Virus record (IMG/VR): IMGVR_UViG_3300025407_000020
Coordinates: 49,556-113,555 of that record
From: a virus
Length of the DNA: 64,000 bases
Direction: 5' to 3' (one strand)
Of this stretch, positions 16,418 through 25,029 are shown piece after piece (the stretch's first letter is position 1; every line of letters begins with the position of its first letter). Made by a program: the position numbers and the translations under genes. Below the pieces are notes generated by a model. That model saw only the letters and a program-made list of their open reading frames with translations, ran no database searches and was not told the origin of the DNA.

Positions 16418-16674
16418 CAGTTAGTCTTACCAACGGTCTCCAGGATGTTGTTGAGTTCTTCGTTTTCTTCATTCGTCTCATTGAGACGCTGCTTGTAAGC
16501 AATCTTGATAGCCTTCTTAAGAATCGAGGGCTTGACTTCAAGTTCTTCTGCAATTGCCTTAACAGTATCGTTAAGACCTTCGTTGAGAGTTTCGACTTCT
16601 TGAATAACCGAGATACCCTCGTTGATGAGCTGGGTCAACTTGACCTTAGCTTCTTGATTAAATGTACGTGACAT
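16417..16674 (-). CDS. DsbA-like double-stranded DNA-binding protein
   Basis: An 85-residue protein starting MSRTFNQEAKVKLTQLINEG, all helical, with a middle segment (LEVKPSILKKAIKIAYKQRL) resembling T4 DsbA, which binds DNA near late promoters. The similarity is by layout and length and is not strong. AAGGAG precedes the ATG by about 6 bases, and the gene is coupled to the polymerase by a 1-base overlap. Confidence 0.55.
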   Translation of the reverse strand: MSRTFNQEAKVKLTQLINEGISVIQEVETLNEGLNDTVKAIAEELEVKPSILKKAIKIAYKQRLNETNEENEELNNILETVGKTN

Positions 16675-16739
16675 GTTTTCTCCTTCTAGTCTAGTTATTA
16701 TAACAGACTACGCAGAGAATTCAACTATATTGGTAACCG

Positions 16740-17318
16740 TTATTGAAAGATATAGTGATGCTTTTCGCCGTAAATCTTAATATATTTCCCAGCAAGCATA
16801 TCAGCCATTGCTTCTATAGGTGAGCCAGGATAGCTATCACCTGGCTTGATCATGCCTAGTTCGCTTTGACGGCAGTGTACGATTTCGTGAAATACTGTGC
16901 GAAGGATATCTACAAGATTGCGATTCTTTGCATATACCCAGATAGTAGGATCACCCTCAATATGACGACCAGTGTGATGATTGTCTTGGGCATCCTTAGT
17001 GTCATAGCTTAAGTCAATCTTGATTGGATTCTCTAAGTGTACTCTACGCATTGCCCACTCGGCAAACTTTTGTACTTCTGCATCAAGGTCAAGATTATCT
17101 TTATCAGATTCATCTAGCTTGCCCTTAACCCAAGTATCAGGTGTTTTCTTGTACTTTTTGACAAATAGATCATGCAATGCTTTACCTGTGATCTTGTGCT
17201 TTTCAGCAATCTTACGCATCAACTTATCTATGGTGTCATAGTCGTGCTTGGCTAGAGAAGGTAACTTCTCAGCCAGTTCGTCAACAGGGGATTCTATAAT
17301 GAATTGTTTAGCTCGCAT
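16740..17318 (-). CDS. Zinc metallopeptidase-like protein with capsid-targeting N-terminus
   Basis: A 192-residue protein starting MRAKQFIIESPVDELAEKLP. The first nine residues end in I-I-E, matching the T4 capsid-targeting peptide (M-K-x4-FI-x-E) that is cut by the head protease after (L/I)xE. The C-terminal half has TVFHEIVHCRQSELG, an HExxH zinc-peptidase motif, followed by PIEAMADMLAGKY, which could supply the third ligand (E). It is likely packaged in the head and injected; its target is unknown. The GATAAATA box at 17324-17331 ends only 5 bases upstream of the ATG at 17318, so late RNA would start close to or inside the gene unless transcription begins elsewhere. Confidence 0.7.
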   Translation of the reverse strand: MRAKQFIIESPVDELAEKLPSLAKHDYDTIDKLMRKIAEKHKITGKALHDLFVKKYKKTPDTWVKGKLDESDKDNLDLDAEVQKFAEWAMRRVHLENPIKIDLSYDTKDAQDNHHTGRHIEGDPTIWVYAKNRNLVDILRTVFHEIVHCRQSELGMIKPGDSYPGSPIEAMADMLAGKYIKIYGEKHHYIFQ

Positions 17319-17329
17319 CAATATATTTA

Positions 17330-17878
17330 TCAAATGCGGAGCATATATGCGATTTCAGGCGGAATCCAAGGTTCCTTCATCCTTTCTGGATTCCAAACAA
17401 TGCCTGCGATGTTACCATTGATAAACGCTTCTGGATTACCCAAGTAATCTAAGCAAAGAATGTTTGCACTATCAGGTAGACTTTTGATGCAGTAGCCATG
17501 ATTGCTGTTAACTTCGCGTACTTCTCTATGATAGAAGATGGGATGATCCAATCCATTGTGATTATTAATCGGTTCAACTGTGCCACCGATCATTTCCGCA
17601 GCTAAAAAGGCACCTCTCGCAATACCCACGACAGGTTTGCCACGTTCAAGCATCTTGTTAGCTAGTTCTATTTCAACGTTACGTCTTGTTGCGTTGTCAT
17701 TTCCAGCAGTGATAATCAATGAGTCTAGGTCATTGGCCATTGCATTGAAGTCTTGATTCATTGTGTTGGGGACGACAAATAGGCTATGCCCACGAATGGT
17801 ATTGTACCATCCCTGCTCAATGGCATCATAAGTCACACCATCTTGGGTGATTACAGATTTACTAAGGCCTATCTTCAT
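17330..17878 (-). CDS. Class I glutamine amidotransferase-like protein, active site apparently lost
   Basis: A 182-residue protein of the GATase1/gamma-glutamyl hydrolase fold. SLIITAGNDNATRR corresponds to the first substrate loop, and GKPVVGIARGAFLAAEMIGG to the nucleophile elbow where G-x-C-x-G is expected; the cysteine is alanine here. The catalytic histidine motif (W-H-P-E) reads VWNPERM, so the histidine is asparagine. Both changes argue against amidase activity; a binding or regulatory role is possible. AAGG lies before the ATG at 17878. It sits just after the curli-like operon terminator in transcription order. Confidence 0.7.
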   Translation of the reverse strand: MKIGLSKSVITQDGVTYDAIEQGWYNTIRGHSLFVVPNTMNQDFNAMANDLDSLIITAGNDNATRRNVEIELANKMLERGKPVVGIARGAFLAAEMIGGTVEPINNHNGLDHPIFYHREVREVNSNHGYCIKSLPDSANILCLDYLGNPEAFINGNIAGIVWNPERMKEPWIPPEIAYMLRI

Positions 17879-17892
17879 AGATATATTTAGAC

Positions 17893-17927
17893 AAAAAATA
17901 ACGGCGAGGATTTTACTCCCCGCCGTT
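17893..17927 (-). terminator. Rho-independent terminator after the curli-like operon
   Basis: On the minus strand AACGGCGGGG pairs with CCTCGCCGTT (one G-U pair, 8-base loop) and is followed by ATTTTTTG. It lies 25 bases past the stop of the porin gene and closes the operon that starts near 26235. Confidence 0.85.
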
Positions 17928-17951
17928 AGTAAAGTGACTATTAAGTGTTAC

Positions 17952-18674
17952 TTAGAAGTTCTTCTTCAAAGAAACAACAAAGTTATTTCCATAAAGTCCA
18001 TGACCATTAACACTGTTGTATGCCTTCATGCCTGCACCTTCATTGGTGTTGACATAGTAAAGACCAGTAACAGTGAATCCCTTAGGGAGATTATAGCTAG
18101 CGCCGAAGTTAATGTCATTATAGTCGTAGTTATTGTGGTGTGCAGTGAACGTATGACCATAGTGTGCGATCAAAGTAACTGGACCAACTGGCTGAGAAAC
18201 ATCAGCAGTTACATAATGAGTGCCATGGGTATTTGGAATACCAAAGTAGTTAGTGAAAGAGTGGCTACCCTTTACAGTAACTGGACCATATGTAGCAGCA
18301 AGATATGCTTCACTAGTAGTATACGAAACATTACCGTTCTTAGCATGGAAGTAAGTGTCAGTGTAAGAACCTACGTCAAGAGTAAGACCCTTAGCAACTT
18401 CATGCTTGTATCCAACGTAAAAATCTTCTTCGTAACCAGCCCCACCGGTGTAATATTCACTAGAAACGTTACTAAAGAACGTGCCTGCATATAGACCGCT
18501 CTTATCAGTAACGTCAAGGTTACCCGATACTTCAGGTCCTACGTTAGTTTGGCTGACGCCGCGATAACGATAGTCTGACGAAACAGTGATATTGCCGGAA
18601 AGATCAGTAGCGTGTGCAGCGGAAGCGAATCCAAGAGCAGCAACTACTGCGAGAATAGTCTTCTTAAAAATCAT
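17952..18674 (-). CDS. TorF-family putative porin, outer-membrane beta barrel
   Basis: A 240-residue exported protein. A signal peptide (MIFKKTILAVVAALGFASAAHA) is followed by DLSGNITVSSDYRYRGVSQT, the hallmark start of the Gcw_chp/TorF putative porin family, then many alternating hydrophobic strands, and a C-terminal phenylalanine (FVVSLKKNF), which the BAM machinery recognises. It would sit in the host outer membrane. This family is bacterial; a phage copy at the end of a curli-like operon is unusual. AAAGGA is 6 bases before the ATG at 18674. An inverted repeat (ATGCA-tac-TGCAT) lies in the leader. Confidence 0.85.
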   Translation of the reverse strand: MIFKKTILAVVAALGFASAAHATDLSGNITVSSDYRYRGVSQTNVGPEVSGNLDVTDKSGLYAGTFFSNVSSEYYTGGAGYEEDFYVGYKHEVAKGLTLDVGSYTDTYFHAKNGNVSYTTSEAYLAATYGPVTVKGSHSFTNYFGIPNTHGTHYVTADVSQPVGPVTLIAHYGHTFTAHHNNYDYNDINFGASYNLPKGFTVTGLYYVNTNEGAGMKAYNSVNGHGLYGNNFVVSLKKNF

Positions 18675-18767
18675 AGTATATCCTTTATATGATAGAGACA
18701 TGCAGTATGCATGAGTCTTCTATACTATTTACAGTATTATTGCATTAACTGCAATTTATTTGGGCAA

Positions 18768-18977
18768 TTACTTGCAATTATAATGATAGCCAAACACGCC
18801 ACGTGGACCAGGAGTCCAACTTGGGCCAGTTAGCTTGCAGTTTGCTTCATTCTTAGCTGGAACAAAAATTGCCATCTTGTTTGCACCCTGTACCCAATGT
18901 CCCTTAGGGGCTGGGGTAGACGCACATGCAGATGTTGCTCCCATTAGAACAGCAGTTGCTAGTAGTAGTTTCTTCAT
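18768..18977 (-). CDS. Small exported protein (69 aa)
   Basis: A 69-residue protein starting MKKLLLATAVLMGATSACAS, a clear signal peptide; the cysteine at position 18 could make it a lipoprotein, though the lipobox (T-S-A-C) is weak. The mature part has two cysteines (NCK, YNCK) that could form a disulfide and a WTPGPRGVFGYHYNC end. AAGGAG precedes the ATG at 18977. It lies between the cyclase and the porin. Function unknown. Confidence 0.7.
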   Translation of the reverse strand: MKKLLLATAVLMGATSACASTPAPKGHWVQGANKMAIFVPAKNEANCKLTGPSWTPGPRGVFGYHYNCK

Positions 18978-19004
18978 TTTACTTCTCCTTTTTAGCAACC
19001 CTAC

Positions 19005-21059
19005 TTATTTAGAAGTTGCTCTATACACGCCGTCCCAGTTACTTGGTGGGTTAGCCTTGTATTCTTCAATTCTTTCAATCATTGCATCATAGTACTTATC
19101 TAATTCACCATTCCAAGATTTCTTTAAGTTATGAGCAAAAGTTTCTGCTGTTTCCCACTCACCCTTACGATAATAATCTAGGAAGCGAATATGAGCTTTC
19201 TCATCTTCTTCATAAAAACTCTCAAGAACAGTGTAGATTTTTACAGGTTCTGTCTTTCCCTTGACTGCAAGTAAGTCAAGTTCAATGACTTGGTATGTAT
19301 GTCGTACATACTCGGCGGTCTTTGGTCCAATGATGATTTTGACGCCATATGGTTTGCTTTGACCTTCGAGACGAGACGCCAAATTAACTCCGTCACCGAG
19401 GCAAGTATAGTCAAAACGCTGATCACTACCCATATTGCCAACAACAACGGTATCAGTATTAATACCGAGACCCATTCCAAAAGCTGGTATGCCTTCTTCT
19501 TTAATTTCTGCATTGAAGTCCTCTAACGATTTAAGCATTTGGAACGCAGTTCTTACTGAGTCCAATGCATGTTGCTCATTGTTCAATGGTGCGTTCCAGA
19601 AAGCCATTTGAGCATCACCGATATACTTATCAAGCGTACCCTTGTTTTCTAAAATTGCCTTAGTCATAGCAGTCATATAGCGGTTCATGATCTTTGTCAA
19701 GCCTTGAACATCTTTACCATAGTGTTCACTAATTGTAGTGAATCCACGAACGTCGGTGAACATAATTGATAGTTCTTGTTCGGTGCCGCCTAGTTGTAGT
19801 AGGTCAGGTTGACGCTGCAATTGTGCGACAAGATCAGGTGACAAGTAAGTACCAAACTGTTTCTTAATCTGTTGCTTTTGAAGGAACTCACTAATAAACT
19901 TTGCAGTATAGATATGCATATAAATAAGCACTGCTGCAACAACGTTGAATGAAATGTCAACTAGAATCTTGTTGTGTGCATATAGATAATATGGTGCGTA
20001 TACATAGCCTGCTAGTAATATAAGTATCCAAACTATAGAGTAGCGTACTCTTGATAGAATGATGATTGCAAGTGAAAGGATGAAGAATGCAGCAAGATCA
20101 ACCAGACTTACCCAATTCGGAATTGACACTGAATCCCCATTTATCAACGTCTGAAGAAGACTGGCCTGAAGCTGATGCGGCATTTGGGCACCATTTGGAG
20201 TTGCTACGGGATTTACAACGCCATTCGCAGTCACACCGAGTAGAACGATCTTACCATCGAGACGAGGAATATTCTCGCCTACTTCAAACGATGAGAATAC
20301 GTAATTCGGGTTCGTAAAAACGCGACCATATTCATCAGTTTTAATAGTATTGAAAGAAGGAACACGTAATGCCTCAACACCTGTCTGATTTACCTTCGCT
20401 TGGTATGAAGGATCTCCTGACGCAACTCGAATTAACTCAAGCCCAAACGCAGGATAAAATTCGCCTTTTGATTGGGCAAGCAGGGGTACACGACGAACAA
20501 CACCATCAGATTCAGGAAGAGTTGAAGTTATACCTACCCCTACGGCAGCATCTTGAAAACTTGAGATATTGGATAAGACACATGGATATTGAGGTAAGAA
20601 CTCGGATGGTTGCCCGTCCCCAATCACAGCAACTCCAGTCCGACGAATCGTTTGGTCTTTCCTTGATGCAGAGCAATCCGACGTTACAGTCTGACTAAGT
20701 ACAACCGGATACTTCTTTAGTGTATCTACTAGTACGTGGTCGGTGCCAAAGCGATCAGATTCAGGCATAAGAATAGTACTGCCGACAAGACCAGCACCTC
20801 TGCCATAAATATCAGTAATAATCTTAGCATAAACTTCCCTTGGAAAAGGATACTGCCCATATTTCTCAATCGCTTTCTCCCCGATATTTGCAACTACAAT
20901 CTGTTCCGAATGTACTGGCTTACCTAGCATCAAATAGTCATAGAACTTAAGTTTCATTGCGTCAACCATATATGGATTGCTTAACTTAACAACAAGAAGT
21001 AATCCTACTGTAAATAATGCTAGCCAGGGACTCAATAAAACTTTCTTTAACTTATTCAT
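19005..21059 (-). CDS. CHASE2-domain adenylate cyclase (class III)
   Basis: A 684-residue membrane protein. After one N-terminal membrane segment comes an extracytoplasmic CHASE2 sensor (about residues 25-320, with FYDYLMLGKPV and GKIVLLGVTANG), three membrane segments (about 320-395), then a class III cyclase domain. Catalytic motifs are MFTDVRGFTTIS and KYIGDAQMAFW (metal aspartates and the substrate lysine), and YTCLGDGVNLASRLEG (aspartate for adenine, N and R for catalysis), so it should make cAMP. A TPR-like tail follows. AAAGGA precedes the ATG. In bacteria such cyclases often sit beside FecR-domain genes, as here (22254-23417). A phage-borne copy is unusual. Confidence 0.93.
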   Translation of the reverse strand: MNKLKKVLLSPWLALFTVGLLLVVKLSNPYMVDAMKLKFYDYLMLGKPVHSEQIVVANIGEKAIEKYGQYPFPREVYAKIITDIYGRGAGLVGSTILMPESDRFGTDHVLVDTLKKYPVVLSQTVTSDCSASRKDQTIRRTGVAVIGDGQPSEFLPQYPCVLSNISSFQDAAVGVGITSTLPESDGVVRRVPLLAQSKGEFYPAFGLELIRVASGDPSYQAKVNQTGVEALRVPSFNTIKTDEYGRVFTNPNYVFSSFEVGENIPRLDGKIVLLGVTANGVVNPVATPNGAQMPHQLQASLLQTLINGDSVSIPNWVSLVDLAAFFILSLAIIILSRVRYSIVWILILLAGYVYAPYYLYAHNKILVDISFNVVAAVLIYMHIYTAKFISEFLQKQQIKKQFGTYLSPDLVAQLQRQPDLLQLGGTEQELSIMFTDVRGFTTISEHYGKDVQGLTKIMNRYMTAMTKAILENKGTLDKYIGDAQMAFWNAPLNNEQHALDSVRTAFQMLKSLEDFNAEIKEEGIPAFGMGLGINTDTVVVGNMGSDQRFDYTCLGDGVNLASRLEGQSKPYGVKIIIGPKTAEYVRHTYQVIELDLLAVKGKTEPVKIYTVLESFYEEDEKAHIRFLDYYRKGEWETAETFAHNLKKSWNGELDKYYDAMIERIEEYKANPPSNWDGVYRATSK

Positions 21060-21069
21060 AAACTATCCT

Positions 21070-22257
21070 TTAGTGTTTCGTGTATGTGTATCCAGTACAT
21101 GGGCCGGAAGTGCAAGTGATAGACATAGCAGCACTATCACTAGTAGTTGCGTTATCTTGAGTTACAGTTACGCCGATGTTATTATTATTTAGCGTTAAAG
21201 AGAACATTTTCTGTGCTGCGCCCGATTGTGTGACAGATACATTGTTTCCGCTCGTTGGTATGTTTAGTTCTAGAAAGTGATTGCCAGTACCTACCTGAGA
21301 AGTGTTTATGGTGTTATTATTGTTAGATACATTCTCAAACAAACTTTTATTACCACCTGATAACTGGTTGCTAATAACATTTGCGTTACCACTGATCAAT
21401 GCTTGTTCATAATTTGCGGTACCCTGCTGATTTATCGTCAAATTGTTCCCTGTTCCATTAATAGAACCTTCAACTAGGTTATGATACCCTGATATAGTCT
21501 GACTACCCTGTGTGACATTCAACGCATTTGATCCACCTGTGATAGTGAAAGATTGAGTACCATTAACTCCTCGTACAGCATTGAAGTCTCCCGTCTGAGT
21601 GACAGTGACATTTGTATTATCGCCACCTGATTGACTGATATAGACTGAATTGTAACCAATAGTTGTTGTCTGGTTGATCTTAGTTTGTTCGGTTGACGTA
21701 ATAGTTGCTAGAGGGTAGGTAGGAGCAGAAGTATATGTTTGACCTGCATTTAGTGGAGTAGTTGAACCACTACTAGCAAAACTATCAGTCTGTGTAGTTG
21801 TAGGATTCAATGTACCAGTAAAGCTGAATCCATTGTTGTTGGGAAAACCATAGTCAGTGCTGAATACAGTACCGTTATAGTTAGCGTTAGTGAAGAAGAA
21901 GAAATGGTGACCTGAGCTATCGGTACCTAATCCCTGCACAGTTAATTTGCCATTGCCTAGATTAGCGACAAGTGTTCCATTGCTATTATAGACTTTCATC
22001 GTCCAGGGGTAACTTGGATTGCCGCTCGGTGAGAACTGTATATACTGAGTTGATGAAAGATGATATGGTGATCCAGTATTCCAACTTGTTCCTATACCAC
22101 TGAGGCTATAGATTTGACAAGTATTCGTATATAAACAAGCACTGACATTCCATTGTGTATCGCTGAATTGTGCGGCACCAAACTTTAGATCAGCAAACGT
22201 AGTGGCATAGGCCATTGACGACCACAATAACATAAAGAGAGCAATTAACTTTCTCAT
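21070..22257 (-). CDS. Curlin-repeat protein with N-terminal exported domain
   Basis: A 395-residue secreted protein: signal peptide (MRKLIALFMLLWSSMAYA), a unique domain with two cysteines (about 20-180), then curlin-type repeats from about residue 200 (VYISQSGGDNTNVTVTQTGD, NLTINQQGTANYEQ, NNVSVTQSGAAQ), each with the N/Q-rich beta strand and turn pattern of CsgA/CsgB. It ends with a CTSGPCTGYTY disulfide-like tail. It may be an amyloid subunit or a nucleator passed through the CsgG pore. It overlaps the FecR gene stop as ATGA. Confidence 0.8.
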   Translation of the reverse strand: MRKLIALFMLLWSSMAYATTFADLKFGAAQFSDTQWNVSACLYTNTCQIYSLSGIGTSWNTGSPYHLSSTQYIQFSPSGNPSYPWTMKVYNSNGTLVANLGNGKLTVQGLGTDSSGHHFFFFTNANYNGTVFSTDYGFPNNNGFSFTGTLNPTTTQTDSFASSGSTTPLNAGQTYTSAPTYPLATITSTEQTKINQTTTIGYNSVYISQSGGDNTNVTVTQTGDFNAVRGVNGTQSFTITGGSNALNVTQGSQTISGYHNLVEGSINGTGNNLTINQQGTANYEQALISGNANVISNQLSGGNKSLFENVSNNNNTINTSQVGTGNHFLELNIPTSGNNVSVTQSGAAQKMFSLTLNNNNIGVTVTQDNATTSDSAAMSITCTSGPCTGYTYTKH

Positions 22258-23417
22258 TTGTTCATGTCCGGTGGAGCACCGTTCTGTATAACAGTGATAG
22301 TACCTTGGGGTCTACCTGTACCTGATGTAGTCCATTTGTGATCCATAAAGTTATATGCGTCAACGATGCCATTCTGTGATGATACGACTTGTACTTCTGA
22401 ATCTTTAGGGACCCAAACTCCTACTATCTGATTTTTATCATCAGATATTCTTGCATAGACCCAACCCTCTTGAATTTTCTTTCTATACGTGGGTGAAACG
22501 TTTGTGTATATGGTTTGTTTAGGTAACGCACCATTAATGTCCTCATAGACCTGTTCAATCTCAGCTTGCGTAGCCTGTCTTGGTTGAATAGCTATTGCAA
22601 CTTGTTCAACGTTGTCTCCTGTTCCGGAGTTAGGGTCCTTGTTATCATCTGATGCAGCTTTAGAAGGGTTAACAAACTTTTTTACTGCCTCTCTTGCTAC
22701 CTTAAGCAAGCTCTGCCCATCATCTGTAGCTAGTGGAGCAATCTGAATCGTATTGTTAAGTGCTTTCATTGCTGGATTAACGATGACCGGCGGACTTGGG
22801 GGAGCAAATGCATTCTCTACAACAGTTGCTTGGAATGGCTTAGTCATTGACACAACACCTGATGCCGTTATAACATCAATTGCGCCAGCTGGACAATCAA
22901 AGTTTGTTTTGGTAATATCTTTATCGTCAAAGCAACTTGGAACCAGAACAACTGTTGAGCGGCCAGCTTCATCAACACTCATAACAAAGTCTGTACCACG
23001 AACAGCAATAGTAGCAGTTGGTGTGCGAATGTTTACACCTTTTGGATTACCGTGAGCGAGAGCACCTGATGCATAGCGCACAGTGCCTAATGCTACCTTA
23101 AGTCCTAATTTTCCTTTAGCTTTATTGTTATTATCAAACACAAAGGCGTCAATGACAAGTCTACTATTTTCAGTAATGTTGACTGTAGTAGCGTCAACAA
23201 ACACTATCTTGAACTTGCCTTGACTATTAGTAGAGACAGTATCCATCTTTTCAATGCCGGCACCTCTACCAGCAGGCATAGCACTGGGCCCTCTTCTGAT
23301 CTGCCCTCCGCCTTTTGCCTCTGTTATGGAACCTATGCTTGCTAAAGCGGGTGAGGCTAAAGCAAGCAATAGGATTCCAAGAGTCTTAGTGACCAGTTTT
23401 GATATTGTAAACGCCAT
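22254..23417 (-). CDS. FecR-domain exported protein
   Basis: A 387-residue protein with a signal sequence (TLGILLLALASPALA) and a FecR domain (about residues 55-155: MDTVSTNSQGKFKIVFVDAT, SRLVIDAFVFD, VALGTVRYASGA, IRTPTATIAVRGTDFVMSVD). The rest is low-complexity linker plus a C-terminal domain. FecR proteins of this class often pair with CHASE2 cyclases, which is the case here two genes downstream. The start at 23417 lies 32 bases inside the upstream curlin gene. It could be the periplasmic partner that links the curlin products to cyclase signalling; that is inference. Confidence 0.85.
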   Translation of the reverse strand: MAFTISKLVTKTLGILLLALASPALASIGSITEAKGGGQIRRGPSAMPAGRGAGIEKMDTVSTNSQGKFKIVFVDATTVNITENSRLVIDAFVFDNNNKAKGKLGLKVALGTVRYASGALAHGNPKGVNIRTPTATIAVRGTDFVMSVDEAGRSTVVLVPSCFDDKDITKTNFDCPAGAIDVITASGVVSMTKPFQATVVENAFAPPSPPVIVNPAMKALNNTIQIAPLATDDGQSLLKVAREAVKKFVNPSKAASDDNKDPNSGTGDNVEQVAIAIQPRQATQAEIEQVYEDINGALPKQTIYTNVSPTYRKKIQEGWVYARISDDKNQIVGVWVPKDSEVQVVSSQNGIVDAYNFMDHKWTTSGTGRPQGTITVIQNGAPPDMNK

Positions 23418-24180
23418 TAGACCCTACACTTTGAATGTGAACAACAGTTTCTGACGCACCATACTGCTGCGTTGTTACCGTGTTGTTGCTTCCAGTGAAG
23501 TTGGCCCATAAACTGTGCCCGTATGTGCCGGCCGTATCAGTTTGTGTTACATTGATAGTGTTGCTATCACCAGTGAAATACAAGTTCTGTGAAGAATTAG
23601 GAGCAGTGACAGTAACAGTAATTGCATTATTGTTGCCGTTAGTATCAATTGTTTGTGTAATGTTTGCTGCTGCGCCGTGGAATGCAAGAGTATTGTTGTT
23701 ACCAACAAACTTGTCATTTAGATTCAATCCATTACAATTTGCATCATTCTGATAAGTTCCGCAACGAATATCAGCACTGTTGTTGTTTCCAATCTGTCTA
23801 ATAGTAGAATTGGTGCCTGTTCCTGCGCCAGTATCACCGACAATACCCATTAATAGTGTGTTGCTGTTACCAGTTTGAATAACAGTAACAGCGTTGCTAT
23901 CACCACGTAGATAGATAGGATCAGCTAATGTGCCGACTATATCAGCAGTGCCAGTCTGTTGAATGTTGACATTCACACTACCGCCTGACTGATTGATGTA
24001 TACTTTGTTAGTTGTTGCCACTGCTGCTGCTTCAACTTCGTTCGGTGAAGTAGTTACAATAGCAGGAGGAGTCGGCGCAGTAGGAAGAACTGCTGTAGTA
24101 GGAGTGCTTGCTTGCTGAGCAAATGCAGTGCCCGATACCAACAACGAACCAAGAATTAGTGCTTTCATTATTATTTTCAT
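23386..24180 (-). CDS. Curlin-repeat protein (CsgA/CsgB-like)
   Basis: A 264-residue secreted protein. The signal peptide is MKALILGSLLVSGTAFA; after a proline- and alanine-rich linker come at least seven curlin-like repeats starting at about residue 58 (VYINQSGGSVNVNIQQTGTA, NAVTVIQTGNSNT, NTINVTQTDTAG). The repeats have the X-N-X-x-x-x-x-Q-x-G spacing of amyloid subunits. AAGGA is 8 bases before the ATG at 24180. It lies directly downstream of csgG, as curlin genes do in bacterial operons, although order and orientation differ from E. coli. Confidence 0.85.
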   Translation of the reverse strand: MKIIMKALILGSLLVSGTAFAQQASTPTTAVLPTAPTPPAIVTTSPNEVEAAAVATTNKVYINQSGGSVNVNIQQTGTADIVGTLADPIYLRGDSNAVTVIQTGNSNTLLMGIVGDTGAGTGTNSTIRQIGNNNSADIRCGTYQNDANCNGLNLNDKFVGNNNTLAFHGAAANITQTIDTNGNNNAITVTVTAPNSSQNLYFTGDSNTINVTQTDTAGTYGHSLWANFTGSNNTVTTQQYGASETVVHIQSVGSNGVYNIKTGH

Positions 24181-24191
24181 CGTTATAATCC

Positions 24192-25019
24192 TTATTTTGT
24201 TGCTTTAGTAATAGTGGTTTTATAGTGCCAAAGTCCTTTCTTTTCACCACTTTTAATTAGTTCTGCTACACCGAGTTCTATGGCACTGCGTATAGCATAA
24301 CTTCCCGGTTCGTTTGCTGTTTGCTGCCCGTCAAGTTCAAATGCTTGTGTTCCTAAATCAAAGAACTTAAAAGCAGTGATCCCTTCAGATGTTGATAGTA
24401 CTGTCTTGGTTACAGTAACACTATCTAGCACTTCACCGGTTTGTGTTGATACAAGTCGCATACTGATGACGACCATATCTTCACTGTACTGAGTGTTCGG
24501 ACCTATTCCTAAGTAACGAACACCATTACCTCCTGTTTTAGTGTTACTATTGTAATCAATAATACCACCTTCAATGATAAGGCCTGCAACCATTAATGGC
24601 GGCAGAGGTTCAGCCTTTTCACCGAATTCTTGTTCACGCATTTGACGAATCAATTGACGTTCTTTAATGAGACTATCAATGCCAACACGTTCAACTGGTT
24701 TAAACCATTTGCCGCCTGCCGCATCACCCAATGTCTTGATTAGATAAGCCTCACCGCCTTGTGTTACTGCGCTACTAAATGACGCTGTAGTTGATGATGG
24801 CTTTCTTTGTCCAGTCTTATCTGTGAATGCATATACTGCAATAGGAATTGGTGGCCCATCTAATTCAGGAATAGAATCGAACACTTTTTTATTAGCAAAA
24901 GTAACTACTTTTGGCTTAGAGCGTAATAATTCGTTGTCTTGGTTTAGTCTAGGATGTATTGCACCAACACACCCTGTAAGCATCGTGGTAGCAGCTAATA
25001 ATAGAATAAGTTTCTTCAT
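24192..25019 (-). CDS. csgG: CsgG-like curli secretion channel lipoprotein
   Basis: A 275-residue outer-membrane lipoprotein: lipobox signal (MKKLILLLAATTMLTGC), then IPIAVYAFTDKTGQRK and GGEAYLIKTLGDA ... WFKPVERVGIDSLIKERQLIR, and GGIIDYNSNTKTGGNGVRYLGIG covering a transmembrane hairpin, then MVVISMRLVSTQTGEVLDSV. These are the CsgG core motifs; nine subunits form a 36-strand pore in E. coli. Length equals E. coli CsgG (277). It lies next to CsgF and curlin genes. It could also be used as a lysis or DNA-exit pore, as has been suggested for phage CsgG copies (from memory). Confidence 0.95.
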   Translation of the reverse strand: MKKLILLLAATTMLTGCVGAIHPRLNQDNELLRSKPKVVTFANKKVFDSIPELDGPPIPIAVYAFTDKTGQRKPSSTTASFSSAVTQGGEAYLIKTLGDAAGGKWFKPVERVGIDSLIKERQLIRQMREQEFGEKAEPLPPLMVAGLIIEGGIIDYNSNTKTGGNGVRYLGIGPNTQYSEDMVVISMRLVSTQTGEVLDSVTVTKTVLSTSEGITAFKFFDLGTQAFELDGQQTANEPGSYAIRSAIELGVAELIKSGEKKGLWHYKTTITKATK

Positions 25020-25029
25020 AACTTACTCC

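Noticed and set aside
17847-18494. 215-residue plus-strand frame over the porin
   Set aside because: Antisense shadow of a clear signal-peptide and beta-barrel gene, without a ribosome site or family resemblance.
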